In this document: one piece after another, positions 1 through 6,564 of the stretch
How the letters are laid out: every line of letters begins with the position of its first letter
How positions within the stretch are numbered: the stretch's first letter is position 1
From: Sanchytrium tribonematis
Lineage: Eukaryota > Sanchytriomycota > Sanchytriomycetes > Sanchytriales > Sanchytriaceae
Length of the DNA stretch: 25,825 bases
Reading direction: 5' to 3'
Assembly (NCBI GenBank): GCA_018985235.1
Contig: JADGIG010000064.1
Span: 1-25,825, forward strand
Position numbers and translations under genes: made by a program
Notes under the pieces: generated by a model
The model's input: the letters and a program-made list of their open reading frames with translations, nothing else
What the model was told of the DNA's origin: nothing
Database searches by the model: none

Positions 1-1636
1 CGTGTGAAGTGTGGAACTGAAAAGGAATTTAATGCAAAAGAAAATGCTAGGGCTGGTAATAGAGGTAAGCGAGACTCCCAAATCATTTTAATGAAATTTT
101 GGAGTCATGTATTTTATGATGACCGTTTGTGTCCTCTGGAAATTGATATTTACAACAAAGTACATTATTTGACTGGAATATTTGCGGAAGAGTTTGAATA
201 TATTTTGATGGTGGATGCTGATACTGTTGTTGAAGCTGACGCTTTAGACAAACTAATCGGAGCAATGAAAAACGATCATGCAATCATGGGGATGTGCGGT
301 GAAACTAGAATTGTTAACAAAGCTGCTTCTTGGGTTACTAAGATTCAAGTATTTGAGTACTATATTTCTCATCACATGGCCAAAGCGTTTGAATCGGCAT
401 TTGGTGGTGTGACTTGCTTACCAGGCTGTTTTTCAATGTATAGAATCAAGGCTCCAAAGGTAGTTTCCAACAAAAAATCTTGGGTTCCAATTCTTGCACA
501 TCGTGATATCTCCGAACAATATAGCAAAACTGATGTACATACGTTACATGAGCGAAACTTACTTTTGTTGGGTGAAGATAGATTTTTGACCACACTTATG
601 CTTCGTAACTTTCCCAAAAGAAAGCAGATCTTCGTTCCCAGTGCGAGGTGTTACACTGAAGCACCAGATAAATTTAGTGTTTTAATCGATCAGCGTAGAA
701 GATGGATCAATTCAACTCTACATAATCTTTTTGAACTTATATTCGTAAATCAATTGTGCGGAATCATGTGTTGTTCTATGCAATTTGTGGTTGCCTTGGA
801 GGTTTTTGGAACAAGTATTTTGTTTTTATTTAGTTTCCTTGCCAATGGCTATTATCTTGACATATGTTTTGATATTTAAGTATATCATCGAAGCTTTTAC
901 AAAAGGTCCCCAACCTCTTGCATATTACTATCCGCTAATCATGTTTCTAATTGTTCTATTTCTACCTGGTGTACTTGTGATGTTGACAAGACGTGAAGTG
1001 GAGTATGTCGCCTGGATGTTTTATTACTTAACAGTTGGATTACCAATCTGGAACTTTGTCCTTCCTTTATATGCGTATTGGAAGATGGATGAATTCAGTT
1101 GGGGTAAAACAAGAACTGTAGAGGGTGGTGAAGGTGAGCATGGAAGTGGAAAAGGGCAATTTGATCCTCGAAGCATAACAACCAAACGCTTAAAAGAATG
1201 GAATGAAACAGGATTTTACGACGAATTTCTCAATCGAAGGAGACAAGGAAAACACGAGCCTAGTGTAAATTCCGAACCGCAATCAGCCACCGACCAATCC
1301 TCATTTTATCCTCCGTCCCAATATGGTGGTTCGCAATCTCATTTGAACTACAACCCAAATCAGTATCAACAACCGTATTACCCACCACAAGGTCAACCAG
1401 TAGCTCCTACACAATCATTTTATGGGCAGCCCCAACCTCGACCTTACTATCCCCCTTCACAACAGGATGGGCTCATGTACCCAACAGATAGTGTAAGCCA
1501 GATCTCAAGCAACGTTCCTCCTCCTCAAGCACAGGATTATTATTATCAGACAAGTCCTACGAGAACTCAAATGCCAGATCCACAATTCTATGATCTGAAT
1601 CAACAACCTCGTCCTAAACCAAGAAACAATAAATAG
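1..1636 (+). CDS. Chitin synthase A, class IV/Chs3-like, 5' truncated by the window; join(1..814,834..1636)
   Basis: Family-2 glycosyltransferase that polymerises UDP-GlcNAc into chitin at the plasma membrane. The reading frame is already open at base 1, so the N-terminal part is outside the window; 538 residues are visible. Hallmarks in order are the MVDADT metal-binding motif, [10 protein letters not shown], the [11 protein letters not shown] catalytic region and QRRRWINST, the form typical of division-2 (class IV/V/VII) enzymes. A C-terminal membrane cluster follows, then a long Pro/Gln/Tyr-rich tail likely to be disordered and cytosolic. A 19-nt intron (815..833) splits the Ile codon after FGT; removing it gives [14 protein letters not shown], matching GTITLPAAICLTYY in the paralogue at 6565..9489. 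AATAAA forms the two codons just before the TAG stop. The convergent RIB3 stop lies 5 bp away. Confidence 0.95.
815..833 (+). other. 19-nt spliceosomal mini-intron in chitin synthase A
   Basis: GTATTTTGTTTTTATTTAG has GT and AG ends and interrupts an Ile codon in phase 1. Without removal the frame runs to a stop at 877-879 and loses the conserved membrane segment. With removal it continues for 267 more codons that match the intronless paralogue in this window residue by residue across the junction. Confidence 0.88.
1628..1633 (+). terminator. AATAAA directly before the chitin synthase A stop
   Basis: The hexamer is the last two sense codons (Asn-Lys), followed at once by TAG. Confidence 0.6.
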
Positions 1637-1640
1637 TTGT

Positions 1641-1646
1641 TTTATT
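1641..1646 (-). terminator. AATAAA containing the RIB3 stop codon
   Basis: On the minus strand the sequence reads GAATAAAA; the TAA at 1644-1642 is the stop codon and the centre of the hexamer. Confidence 0.65.
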
Positions 1647-2313
1647 CAAAATACCAGTCATTTCCTTGATCTGCGTAATGACTTATGACCGATCTCAAAT
1701 CACTAATAGAAATCATTTTTAATCCATTTAATTTGGAAAATTCAACCAAATCTGGCCTTCGAGCAACATCTCCACTTGGAAGTACAATCTCACTGATAAC
1801 TGCGCAAGGCGTTAGCCCTGCAAGAAGGCAACAATCTACACTTGCTTCTGTGTGACCTTGTCGAACCAAAGTACCTCCTGGTGTGTATATCAAAGGAAAT
1901 ACATGACCAGGGCGGTTAAATTCATCTTTATCGGCATCGAGAGCGGCTATCCTTTGTAATGTTAAACATCTGTCTTTTGCAGAAATGCCCGTGGAGCAAT
2001 CTTTATGGTCTACGGTTACTGTAAATTGAGTTTGATGAACATCAGTATTATTTTTTACCATCAAGGGAAAGTTGAGAACTGATGCCCTTGAAGGTAATAA
2101 AGGACAACATAATATGCCAGAAGTATTATTAATTAAAAAAGTAATTTGCTTTGGAGTACAAAATTCAGCAGCAATAACTAAATCGCCTTCGTTTTCCCTG
2201 CTTTGATCATCACAAATAATTATTATGTCACCATTTTTTAAAGATTCAATTGCATCAAATACAGAATCAAATTCCCACTTATGATCTAAAGAGAGCGTGC
2301 TTTTAAGTTTCAT
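1642..2313 (-). CDS. RIB3: 3,4-dihydroxy-2-butanone 4-phosphate synthase
   Basis: Converts ribulose 5-phosphate to 3,4-dihydroxy-2-butanone 4-phosphate plus formate, the four-carbon precursor of riboflavin. The product is 223 residues, close to the single-domain fungal Rib3 length, with no fused GTP cyclohydrolase II domain. Visible motifs are DDQSRENEGDL (about 35-45; acidic metal/substrate loop), a conserved Cys loop (CSTGISAKDR), the RPGHVFPL segment and RQGHTEASVD. The first in-frame ATG (2313) is chosen; the frame stays open four codons further upstream but has only a TTG there. An out-of-frame upstream ATG at 2332 starts a nine-or-ten-codon uORF that runs over this start. The stop is embedded in AATAAA. 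The organism therefore can make riboflavin de novo, or at least keeps this step. Confidence 0.96.
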   Translation of the reverse strand: MKLKSTLSLDHKWEFDSVFDAIESLKNGDIIIICDDQSRENEGDLVIAAEFCTPKQITFLINNTSGILCCPLLPSRASVLNFPLMVKNNTDVHQTQFTVTVDHKDCSTGISAKDRCLTLQRIAALDADKDEFNRPGHVFPLIYTPGGTLVRQGHTEASVDCCLLAGLTPCAVISEIVLPSGDVARRPDLVEFSKLNGLKMISISDLRSVISHYADQGNDWYFE

Positions 2314-2352
2314 CCTCTTGTACAAACAACATGATTTTTAAGATCTTTAACA

Positions 2353-2358
2353 TTTATT
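2353..2358 (-). terminator. AATAAA containing the stop of the 78-aa gene
   Basis: The minus strand reads CAATAAATG, with TAA as stop codon. Confidence 0.6.
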
Positions 2359-2590
2359 GATAAATAGGGTATTCTTCAAATCTTAAAGTTTTGGCATTGA
2401 AATATTTAGTGCGAAGTTGATCTGCGTATTCTGGAACAAGTTCAGGATTTTCGATTGCTCGATGTAAAAAATATCTATCTTTCTGTAGTCTATAAAGTAG
2501 CTTATTCTTTTGGTACTTATAGTAGTAGTAAATTGGTAGAACAGTAATTGATACTGAAGCGATAATCAATTTATATTTTGAAAAATTCAT
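2354..2590 (-). CDS. Small single-pass membrane protein, 78 aa, unknown
   Basis: Not recognised. It starts at an ATG and shows a short N-terminal Lys-containing stretch, one hydrophobic segment (about residues 8-22), a Tyr run and basic residues just after it, then a polar soluble tail. This N-in anchor with a short tail is the architecture of small mitochondrial inner-membrane assembly factors, but no family motif supports a name. The stop is embedded in AATAAA, as in neighbouring real genes, which is the main argument that it is genuine. RIB3 begins 40 bp downstream on the same strand, and a divergent gene starts only 34 bp upstream. Confidence 0.7.
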   Translation of the reverse strand: MNFSKYKLIIASVSITVLPIYYYYKYQKNKLLYRLQKDRYFLHRAIENPELVPEYADQLRTKYFNAKTLRFEEYPIYQ

Positions 2591-2624
2591 CGATTTTCAA
2601 ATTGCACGGAGTAAGCGCTGATAA

Positions 2625-2885
2625 ATGGATTTCAACAATCAGTTATACAAAAAGTATTTTGTTGGAAAAGTAGTGCCAGAAACAATGGAGTTATATAATA
2701 TTTTAAAGCAACTACAAAAACAGCAATCAGAGTTAGAAAATTATTGGCTGAATAGGCGGAGTAAAATTAAGGAAGAAGACGAATTGTCTGAGTTCAAATA
2801 TAATTATATCGACAAACTGATACACAAATCGATGGAAAAACTTGTCAACAAACAAATTTATGCTGTGAAAAATCATTTAAAATAA
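2625..2885 (+). CDS. Small helical protein, 86 aa, unknown
   Basis: Not recognised. The product is Lys/Glu-rich and looks almost wholly alpha-helical. A Leu/Gln-rich stretch around residues 20-40 could form a short coiled coil. No signal peptide or membrane segment is visible. The ATG at 2625 is 34 bp from the divergent ATG at 2590, so both promoters must be tiny or overlap coding sequence. The stop TAA lies within AATAAA (2881-2886), which supports a real transcript end. It could be a small subunit of a larger complex, but nothing in the sequence says which. Confidence 0.65.
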   Translation: MDFNNQLYKKYFVGKVVPETMELYNILKQLQKQQSELENYWLNRRSKIKEEDELSEFKYNYIDKLIHKSMEKLVNKQIYAVKNHLK

Positions 2886-2886
2886 A
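2881..2886 (+). terminator. AATAAA containing the stop of the 86-aa gene
   Basis: Lys codon AAA, stop TAA and the next A together spell the hexamer. Confidence 0.6.
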
Positions 2887-2894
2887 CGTTTTAC

Positions 2895-4307
2895 TTATAA
2901 ATCCTCAATGGATGTGTATTTTTCCATCTTGGCCAACAAGTGTTTCCCAAAACTAACTTTTTTCAAGGCACCGATATACTTCTTCATCTGCTCTAACAAC
3001 TGATTTCTCATTTCATCATCAAAGACATCCAACATTTTTTGAACGACATAATTAGCATACTGATCTCGCATCATGACTGCTATCAATTTTCCATCGCTTG
3101 TCTCGCGTAAGACCTCCTTCAAAAAGGCTCTTCTGTCGTCGTGAGTACCAAACACAACACATTTTTCAACAACATTGCTTGCAAATTTATGACGAGCTAA
3201 TTGCAGGAGATTAGGCATAACGTAATTGATTATTTTGATTTTGTCCTCTCTTCTTCCTCTCTCTAAAAGATGCTGAACAACATAATTTCCATATTGGTCT
3301 TGAATTAAACGAGCAATATTGTCATGCAATTCCTTGAACAATATTTTTGACTGCTCTCCTTGGCAATGTTCAAAAACACGCTGAACAACTCTGCAACCAT
3401 ATGGGTGTGTAGCTAATTGAATGATTTGACCTTGAAAGGCATTTAAAATAAAGTCAATTTTTTCACCAGGAATTTTTTCAATTGCTTTCTGAACTACATG
3501 GTTGCCGTTTTGGTCCTTGACGCAACGTAAAACGTTTCCTCTTAATTCCTCCACTAAGAGTAATTGTTGATCCAAATTAGAAAATTCTAAACATTTTTGA
3601 ACAACTCGACAGCCATACATCTGAAGAGATAGCTGTAAAACATGACCCTGCATTTTTCCAACTAGAAATGATTTGTGTTCCAAAGAACCGTATTCAAAGA
3701 ACTTTTGCACAACATAATTTCCAAAGACATCAGTCATTAATTGTAATGAGTCCATGCTGAGTTCTTGAAAAACTAGGTTTTGATCCTCCACTGATGCGCT
3801 TTCAAGTTTCTGCTGGATAAATCTGGAACCGTGCTGATCTGTTGCGAATTCTCTAAAATTACCCTTTAGGTCGCGAAGATCATATCTCTTTTTGTGCAAT
3901 CTGAATTCTTCCAACATTGGAGACCTTCTCTTTGCAGCATAACCAGTTTTATCAAGATTCAATTGCCTCATACCATATACCAATTCATATGGTGGGGTAC
4001 TGGAAGCTCTTGTAGGAAGATCATCAAGCGCAAAATTGAGAATTGAATTAGTACGAACATCCTCGAACGTTGCAGCTTGTTGTGGTTGAATCTGTTGCAT
4101 AGGTTGAGGAGATGGTGATCTCCAGTTAGGATTCGTATCTGCCAAACTACTGGGAGACTTAGATCGCTGAATAATCTCAACAGGGGGAGCACTTGAACTA
4201 CGATTAATGTTGTTCGCTAAATGTGAAAAATCAAAATCAAACGGACTTAAGACATTACGTTTGTTGTTGTTACTAGTGGCGAAAGGATAGTTCTGATTTG
4301 GATTCAT
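2895..4307 (-). CDS. Pumilio/PUF RNA-binding protein, 470 aa
   Basis: Binds short motifs in mRNAs and typically represses or destabilises them, or tethers them to organelles. An N-terminal part of about 135 residues is Asn/Gln/Ser/Pro-rich and disordered, with a RSPS-type serine patch. Eight PUF repeats fill the rest. Their base-contacting helices read SRFIQ, NYVVQ, CRVVQ, NHVVQ, CRVVQ, NYVVQ, SNVVE and NYVVQ in order. This is the same set of specificity residues as human PUM1 and yeast Puf3, so the expected target is UGUANAUA. The ATG at 4307 is used; three codons upstream only a GTG is available. The 3' end lacks a perfect AATAAA; AGTAAA follows the stop by 1-2 nt. The convergent 86-aa gene ends 9 bp away. 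Confidence 0.95.
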   Translation of the reverse strand: MNPNQNYPFATSNNNKRNVLSPFDFDFSHLANNINRSSSAPPVEIIQRSKSPSSLADTNPNWRSPSPQPMQQIQPQQAATFEDVRTNSILNFALDDLPTRASSTPPYELVYGMRQLNLDKTGYAAKRRSPMLEEFRLHKKRYDLRDLKGNFREFATDQHGSRFIQQKLESASVEDQNLVFQELSMDSLQLMTDVFGNYVVQKFFEYGSLEHKSFLVGKMQGHVLQLSLQMYGCRVVQKCLEFSNLDQQLLLVEELRGNVLRCVKDQNGNHVVQKAIEKIPGEKIDFILNAFQGQIIQLATHPYGCRVVQRVFEHCQGEQSKILFKELHDNIARLIQDQYGNYVVQHLLERGRREDKIKIINYVMPNLLQLARHKFASNVVEKCVVFGTHDDRRAFLKEVLRETSDGKLIAVMMRDQYANYVVQKMLDVFDDEMRNQLLEQMKKYIGALKKVSFGKHLLAKMEKYTSIEDL

Positions 4308-4680
4308 TTCACACACAATGTGTCAACGGAGTATTATAAACCTTTTGAGACAGAAGTTAATAAAACCATCACCAATCAAATCATTTATTTTGCACTCTGT
4401 AGTTGGACAATGGGTAATCTGCAGGACTGCAAGTAATCATGCGAGCAGGTAAATCAATGGAAGAGATACGGTCCAATTTAACTCAATTTAACAAATAGAA
4501 ATTAATTTTATTTTAAATTCCAAAGTAATACGCTTGCAATTTACTATCACCAATATCCATCTTCTATTGGTTTTTCTAATTTTAGTCAGATGGCGTGATT
4601 TACTATTATTTTAATCAGGCATGAAATCCCCAATTTCAGATTCGACCTGATTACCCCACAGTCTCTCAAACTCAACGTCA
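4308..4680. promoter_or_regulatory. Divergent intergenic region between the PUF gene and the 139-aa gene
   Basis: It is 373 bp long, one of the few sizeable gaps here. It holds a TATA-like TATAATA on the minus strand near 4331-4338, close to the PUF start, and several CCAAT/ATTGG boxes (near 4371, 4550 and 4567). No ORF over about 25 codons, tRNA or other RNA gene was recognised. It most likely carries both promoters. Confidence 0.45.
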
Positions 4681-5100
4681 ATGGAAAGAGCAGAGAAGCT
4701 TACCCTGGCATTAGTATCGCTATCATTATCTGCTGTTGCTGCTTATAAATTATACCTCACAAATTCTTCACTACCAATTCTTACAATTGATGTGAAAACC
4801 CTGTTTTCTTATCGTGGAAAAACCTTGGCATTGATAGAACACGTCACGATGTACTTGGAATCACTTTCTAAGAAATATACAGTTTACGTCTTGATTGAAC
4901 CTCAATTTAAAGACCTTTCCAAGAAATTTAATAATAGTATTGTTGCACCCAAGCCAGATTGGGCCCATGTGCTATTGAAACTTGGATCAAAAGTTCATAT
5001 TGAAAGTGAGTCGATAGCCTCAGAGCACTTAAAAGGAATTGCAACTGTCATTGATATACCAAATGGGAACCAATTCATTCAGCAAATAAAACATATATAA
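4681..5100 (+). CDS. Membrane-anchored small alpha/beta protein, possible Pex22-like
   Basis: The product is 139 residues. An N-terminal hydrophobic helix (about residues 8-24) is followed by what looks like alternating strands and helices, for example LTIDV, YTVYVLIEP and GIATVIDIP. This anchor plus small Rossmann-like domain is the plan of Pex22, the peroxisomal anchor and activator of the ubiquitin-conjugating enzyme Pex4. The C-terminal pattern (SKVHIESESIASEHL, then a strand) resembles the Pex22 segment in which a His-Ile-Asp stretch precedes a helix and a final strand. Similarity is structural and weak by eye, so an unrelated membrane-anchored protein is quite possible. The stop overlaps a TATAAA variant of the poly(A) signal, and the homeodomain gene ends 25 bp further on. 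Confidence 0.6.
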   Translation: MERAEKLTLALVSLSLSAVAAYKLYLTNSSLPILTIDVKTLFSYRGKTLALIEHVTMYLESLSKKYTVYVLIEPQFKDLSKKFNNSIVAPKPDWAHVLLKLGSKVHIESESIASEHLKGIATVIDIPNGNQFIQQIKHI

Positions 5101-5112
5101 AAAAGTACATCT

Positions 5113-5118
5113 TTTATT
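5113..5118 (-). terminator. AATAAA just after the homeodomain gene stop
   Basis: The hexamer begins 8 nt after the TAA stop on the minus strand, inside the gap to the convergent gene. Confidence 0.5.
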
Positions 5119-5125
5119 AACAATT

Positions 5126-5650
5126 TTACATTTCACATTCTTCAAGAAAATTGAGAAAATCAAAATCGTTAGTAGACACTTCGCCAAATATATCCAATGA
5201 TTGTTCGGCTAAGGAATCTGAAATTGGTAGATTAATAGGGGCAAAAGGGGTTGAATTAAATTCCACCTGTTGAGATTGTGAATAGAGTGGTTCGACGTAG
5301 TACATTTTTGGCAACAGTTTTTTGGATTTGACGATTGAGTCTTCTGTTGGAGACACTTCTTGATGTGAAAAAACTTGAGAAAAATCATTACCGGCAGTTG
5401 GTGAAGCCAATTCGTCGTCACTACCATCTTTTTTCACTTTCTTAGTCTTGGCACGTTTATTCTGGAACCATATCTGTATGTTTCTTGCAGTCATTCCAAG
5501 TCTGTCAGCGAGTGCTGCCCGAAGCATGGCATCAGGTTTTGGGTTTCTTTCAAACACAGCCTGGAGAATCTTTGTCTCTTCGCTATTAAGTCTTCGTCTT
5601 TTTTTAGAATTGTTTTGACTTTGCATTGGATATTCATTCATAAAGTACAT
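5126..5650 (-). CDS. Homeodomain transcription factor, 174 aa
   Basis: Sequence-specific DNA-binding protein. A basic patch (KKRRR, about 16-20) opens a single homeodomain that runs to about residue 75. Its recognition helix reads NIQIWFQNKRAK, so homeodomain positions 50 and 51 are Gln and Asn. That residue set usually prefers TAAT-type sites. Spacing is that of a typical 60-residue domain, not a three-residue-longer TALE domain. The remaining 100 residues are acidic and Ser/Pro-rich, ending in a run of Asp/Glu and Phe (NDFDFLNFLEECEM) that resembles an acidic activation domain. It looks closest to Pho2/Phx1-like fungal factors, though orthology cannot be settled by eye. An out-of-frame upstream ATG at 5678 starts a short uORF that overlaps this start. 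Confidence 0.93.
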   Translation of the reverse strand: MYFMNEYPMQSQNNSKKRRRLNSEETKILQAVFERNPKPDAMLRAALADRLGMTARNIQIWFQNKRAKTKKVKKDGSDDELASPTAGNDFSQVFSHQEVSPTEDSIVKSKKLLPKMYYVEPLYSQSQQVEFNSTPFAPINLPISDSLAEQSLDIFGEVSTNDFDFLNFLEECEM

Positions 5651-5940
5651 CAGTTAAATCAAAGGGTAGAACCCGCATTTTATCTTGCGAGAAGCAGCCA
5701 ATAGATTCGCTAATTTTAATCAATCCAATCAGACTATCCCAATCAATTGTTTCCCAAGGATTGCAAGGAAAAGACTTTGTTCGTGATTCTGGCGTATTGG
5801 TTTTTCTTAATGAGTTGAATTTTCAGCGAGCCAACAAAATTGTGAGTTCTAATATTAACATTGCGGTTCATTTGCCGACTGATGCTTTGAAATCAGATCT
5901 GAATTCTGCATTAATTGTCACACGGCCAATTGCTCCTTAA
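5644..5940 (+). pseudogene. 98-codon open frame without ATG, possible gene relic or non-ATG ORF
   Basis: Between stops at 5641 and 5938 one frame stays open for 98 codons in AT-rich DNA. The conceptual product looks protein-like, including GKDFVRDSGVLVFLNELNF and a C-terminal LIVTRPIAP, with alternating hydrophobic residues. No ATG lies in the frame, and no upstream ATG that a GT...AG mini-intron could join was found. The first few codons overlap the homeodomain gene start on the other strand. No AATAAA lies at its stop, unlike most genes here. It could be a decayed gene, a non-ATG ORF or chance. No family is recognised. Confidence 0.3.
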
Positions 5941-6125
5941 TTAATTAAATTGGTTATGGCTCCACAGTAAATGCTTAACCTCTATTGATTAAAATGGCCA
6001 ATTACCTTTTTATAAAAATTGAATCAAAGAATTTCATTTCGTGATATTTTGGTAAATTCCATCCAATTTTTGAAACAAGTGTCCTATAAAAGGTGCACGG
6101 ATAAGGGGAAACTTAAAACTTGTAA
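5941..6125 (+). promoter_or_regulatory. Promoter of the Glu-rich protein gene
   Basis: No gene is seen here. The stretch contains CCAAT-type boxes (near 6063), a TTTATAAAAA at about 6008-6017 and a canonical TATA box at 6085-6092. Confidence 0.5.
6085..6092 (+). promoter_or_regulatory. TATA box (TATAAAAG)
   Basis: A perfect TATAAAAG lies 33 bp before the ATG at 6126. With a usual 25-35 bp distance to the start of transcription, the 5' leader would be about ten bases or less. Confidence 0.65.
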
Positions 6126-6539
6126 ATGAGAGTTATTTCTGTTGTTGTACCACAAAACAAAAGACAATCTAATGAACCAGCCTCTGAATCTAAGAAGCCT
6201 AAGGTTTGTGATGAGAATATCAAGGAAAATGTTGCAACTGCAACTAAAGAAGAAAAGATTGAGCCACAAGTAGAGGTCGAGAATAAGGAAGAGGAGGCTT
6301 CGGATTTAAATGATGAATCGAAGTCAGAATCACCGCAAGAAGATGAAGAACAAGAAGTTTTACTTACTCAAGTCGAAAAGAACAGTGAGGTTCCGAAATT
6401 TGAAGTTAAAGATACCATCACAAAGGAGGTCGAAGTAGGTGCGGCTGAGAATCAAGTGAATGAGGAAGTGTCTGTCCCAGAAATTAAGATCGTGGAGTCT
6501 CTTGAGGCGGAAGCAGAAGAGAAAACAGTGGCAAAATAA
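6126..6539 (+). CDS. Glu-rich, intrinsically disordered protein, 137 aa
   Basis: Not assignable to a family. After a short start segment (MRVISVVVPQNKRQ) and a basic SKKPK stretch that could be a nuclear signal, the chain is low-complexity. About a quarter of its residues are Glu, with Lys, Val, Ser and Ala making up much of the rest; aromatics are nearly absent. Such composition indicates an unfolded acidic protein, for example a chaperone-like, chromatin-associated or stress-related protein, but that is only inference. It has the clearest core promoter in the window, so strong or inducible expression is likely. The stop TAA lies in AATAAA (6535-6540). Chitin synthase B ends convergently 25 bp away. 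Confidence 0.8.
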   Translation: MRVISVVVPQNKRQSNEPASESKKPKVCDENIKENVATATKEEKIEPQVEVENKEEEASDLNDESKSESPQEDEEQEVLLTQVEKNSEVPKFEVKDTITKEVEVGAAENQVNEEVSVPEIKIVESLEAEAEEKTVAK

Positions 6540-6540
6540 A
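6535..6540 (+). terminator. AATAAA containing the stop of the Glu-rich gene
   Basis: The final Lys codon AAA, the stop TAA and the next A form the hexamer. Confidence 0.6.
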
Positions 6541-6564
6541 CATTTATGTATTTCCTTTCCTAAT

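Noticed and set aside
785-879. Frameshift or sequencing error in chitin synthase A
   Set aside because: A one-base indel would leave about six extra residues (around ILFLFS) relative to the paralogue. Removing the GT...AG 19-mer gives an exact, gap-free match.
4575-4685. Small minus-strand ORF ending in a MPD-type tail before the 139-aa gene
   Set aside because: It is short, lacks a usable start and AATAAA, and overlaps the divergent gene's start.
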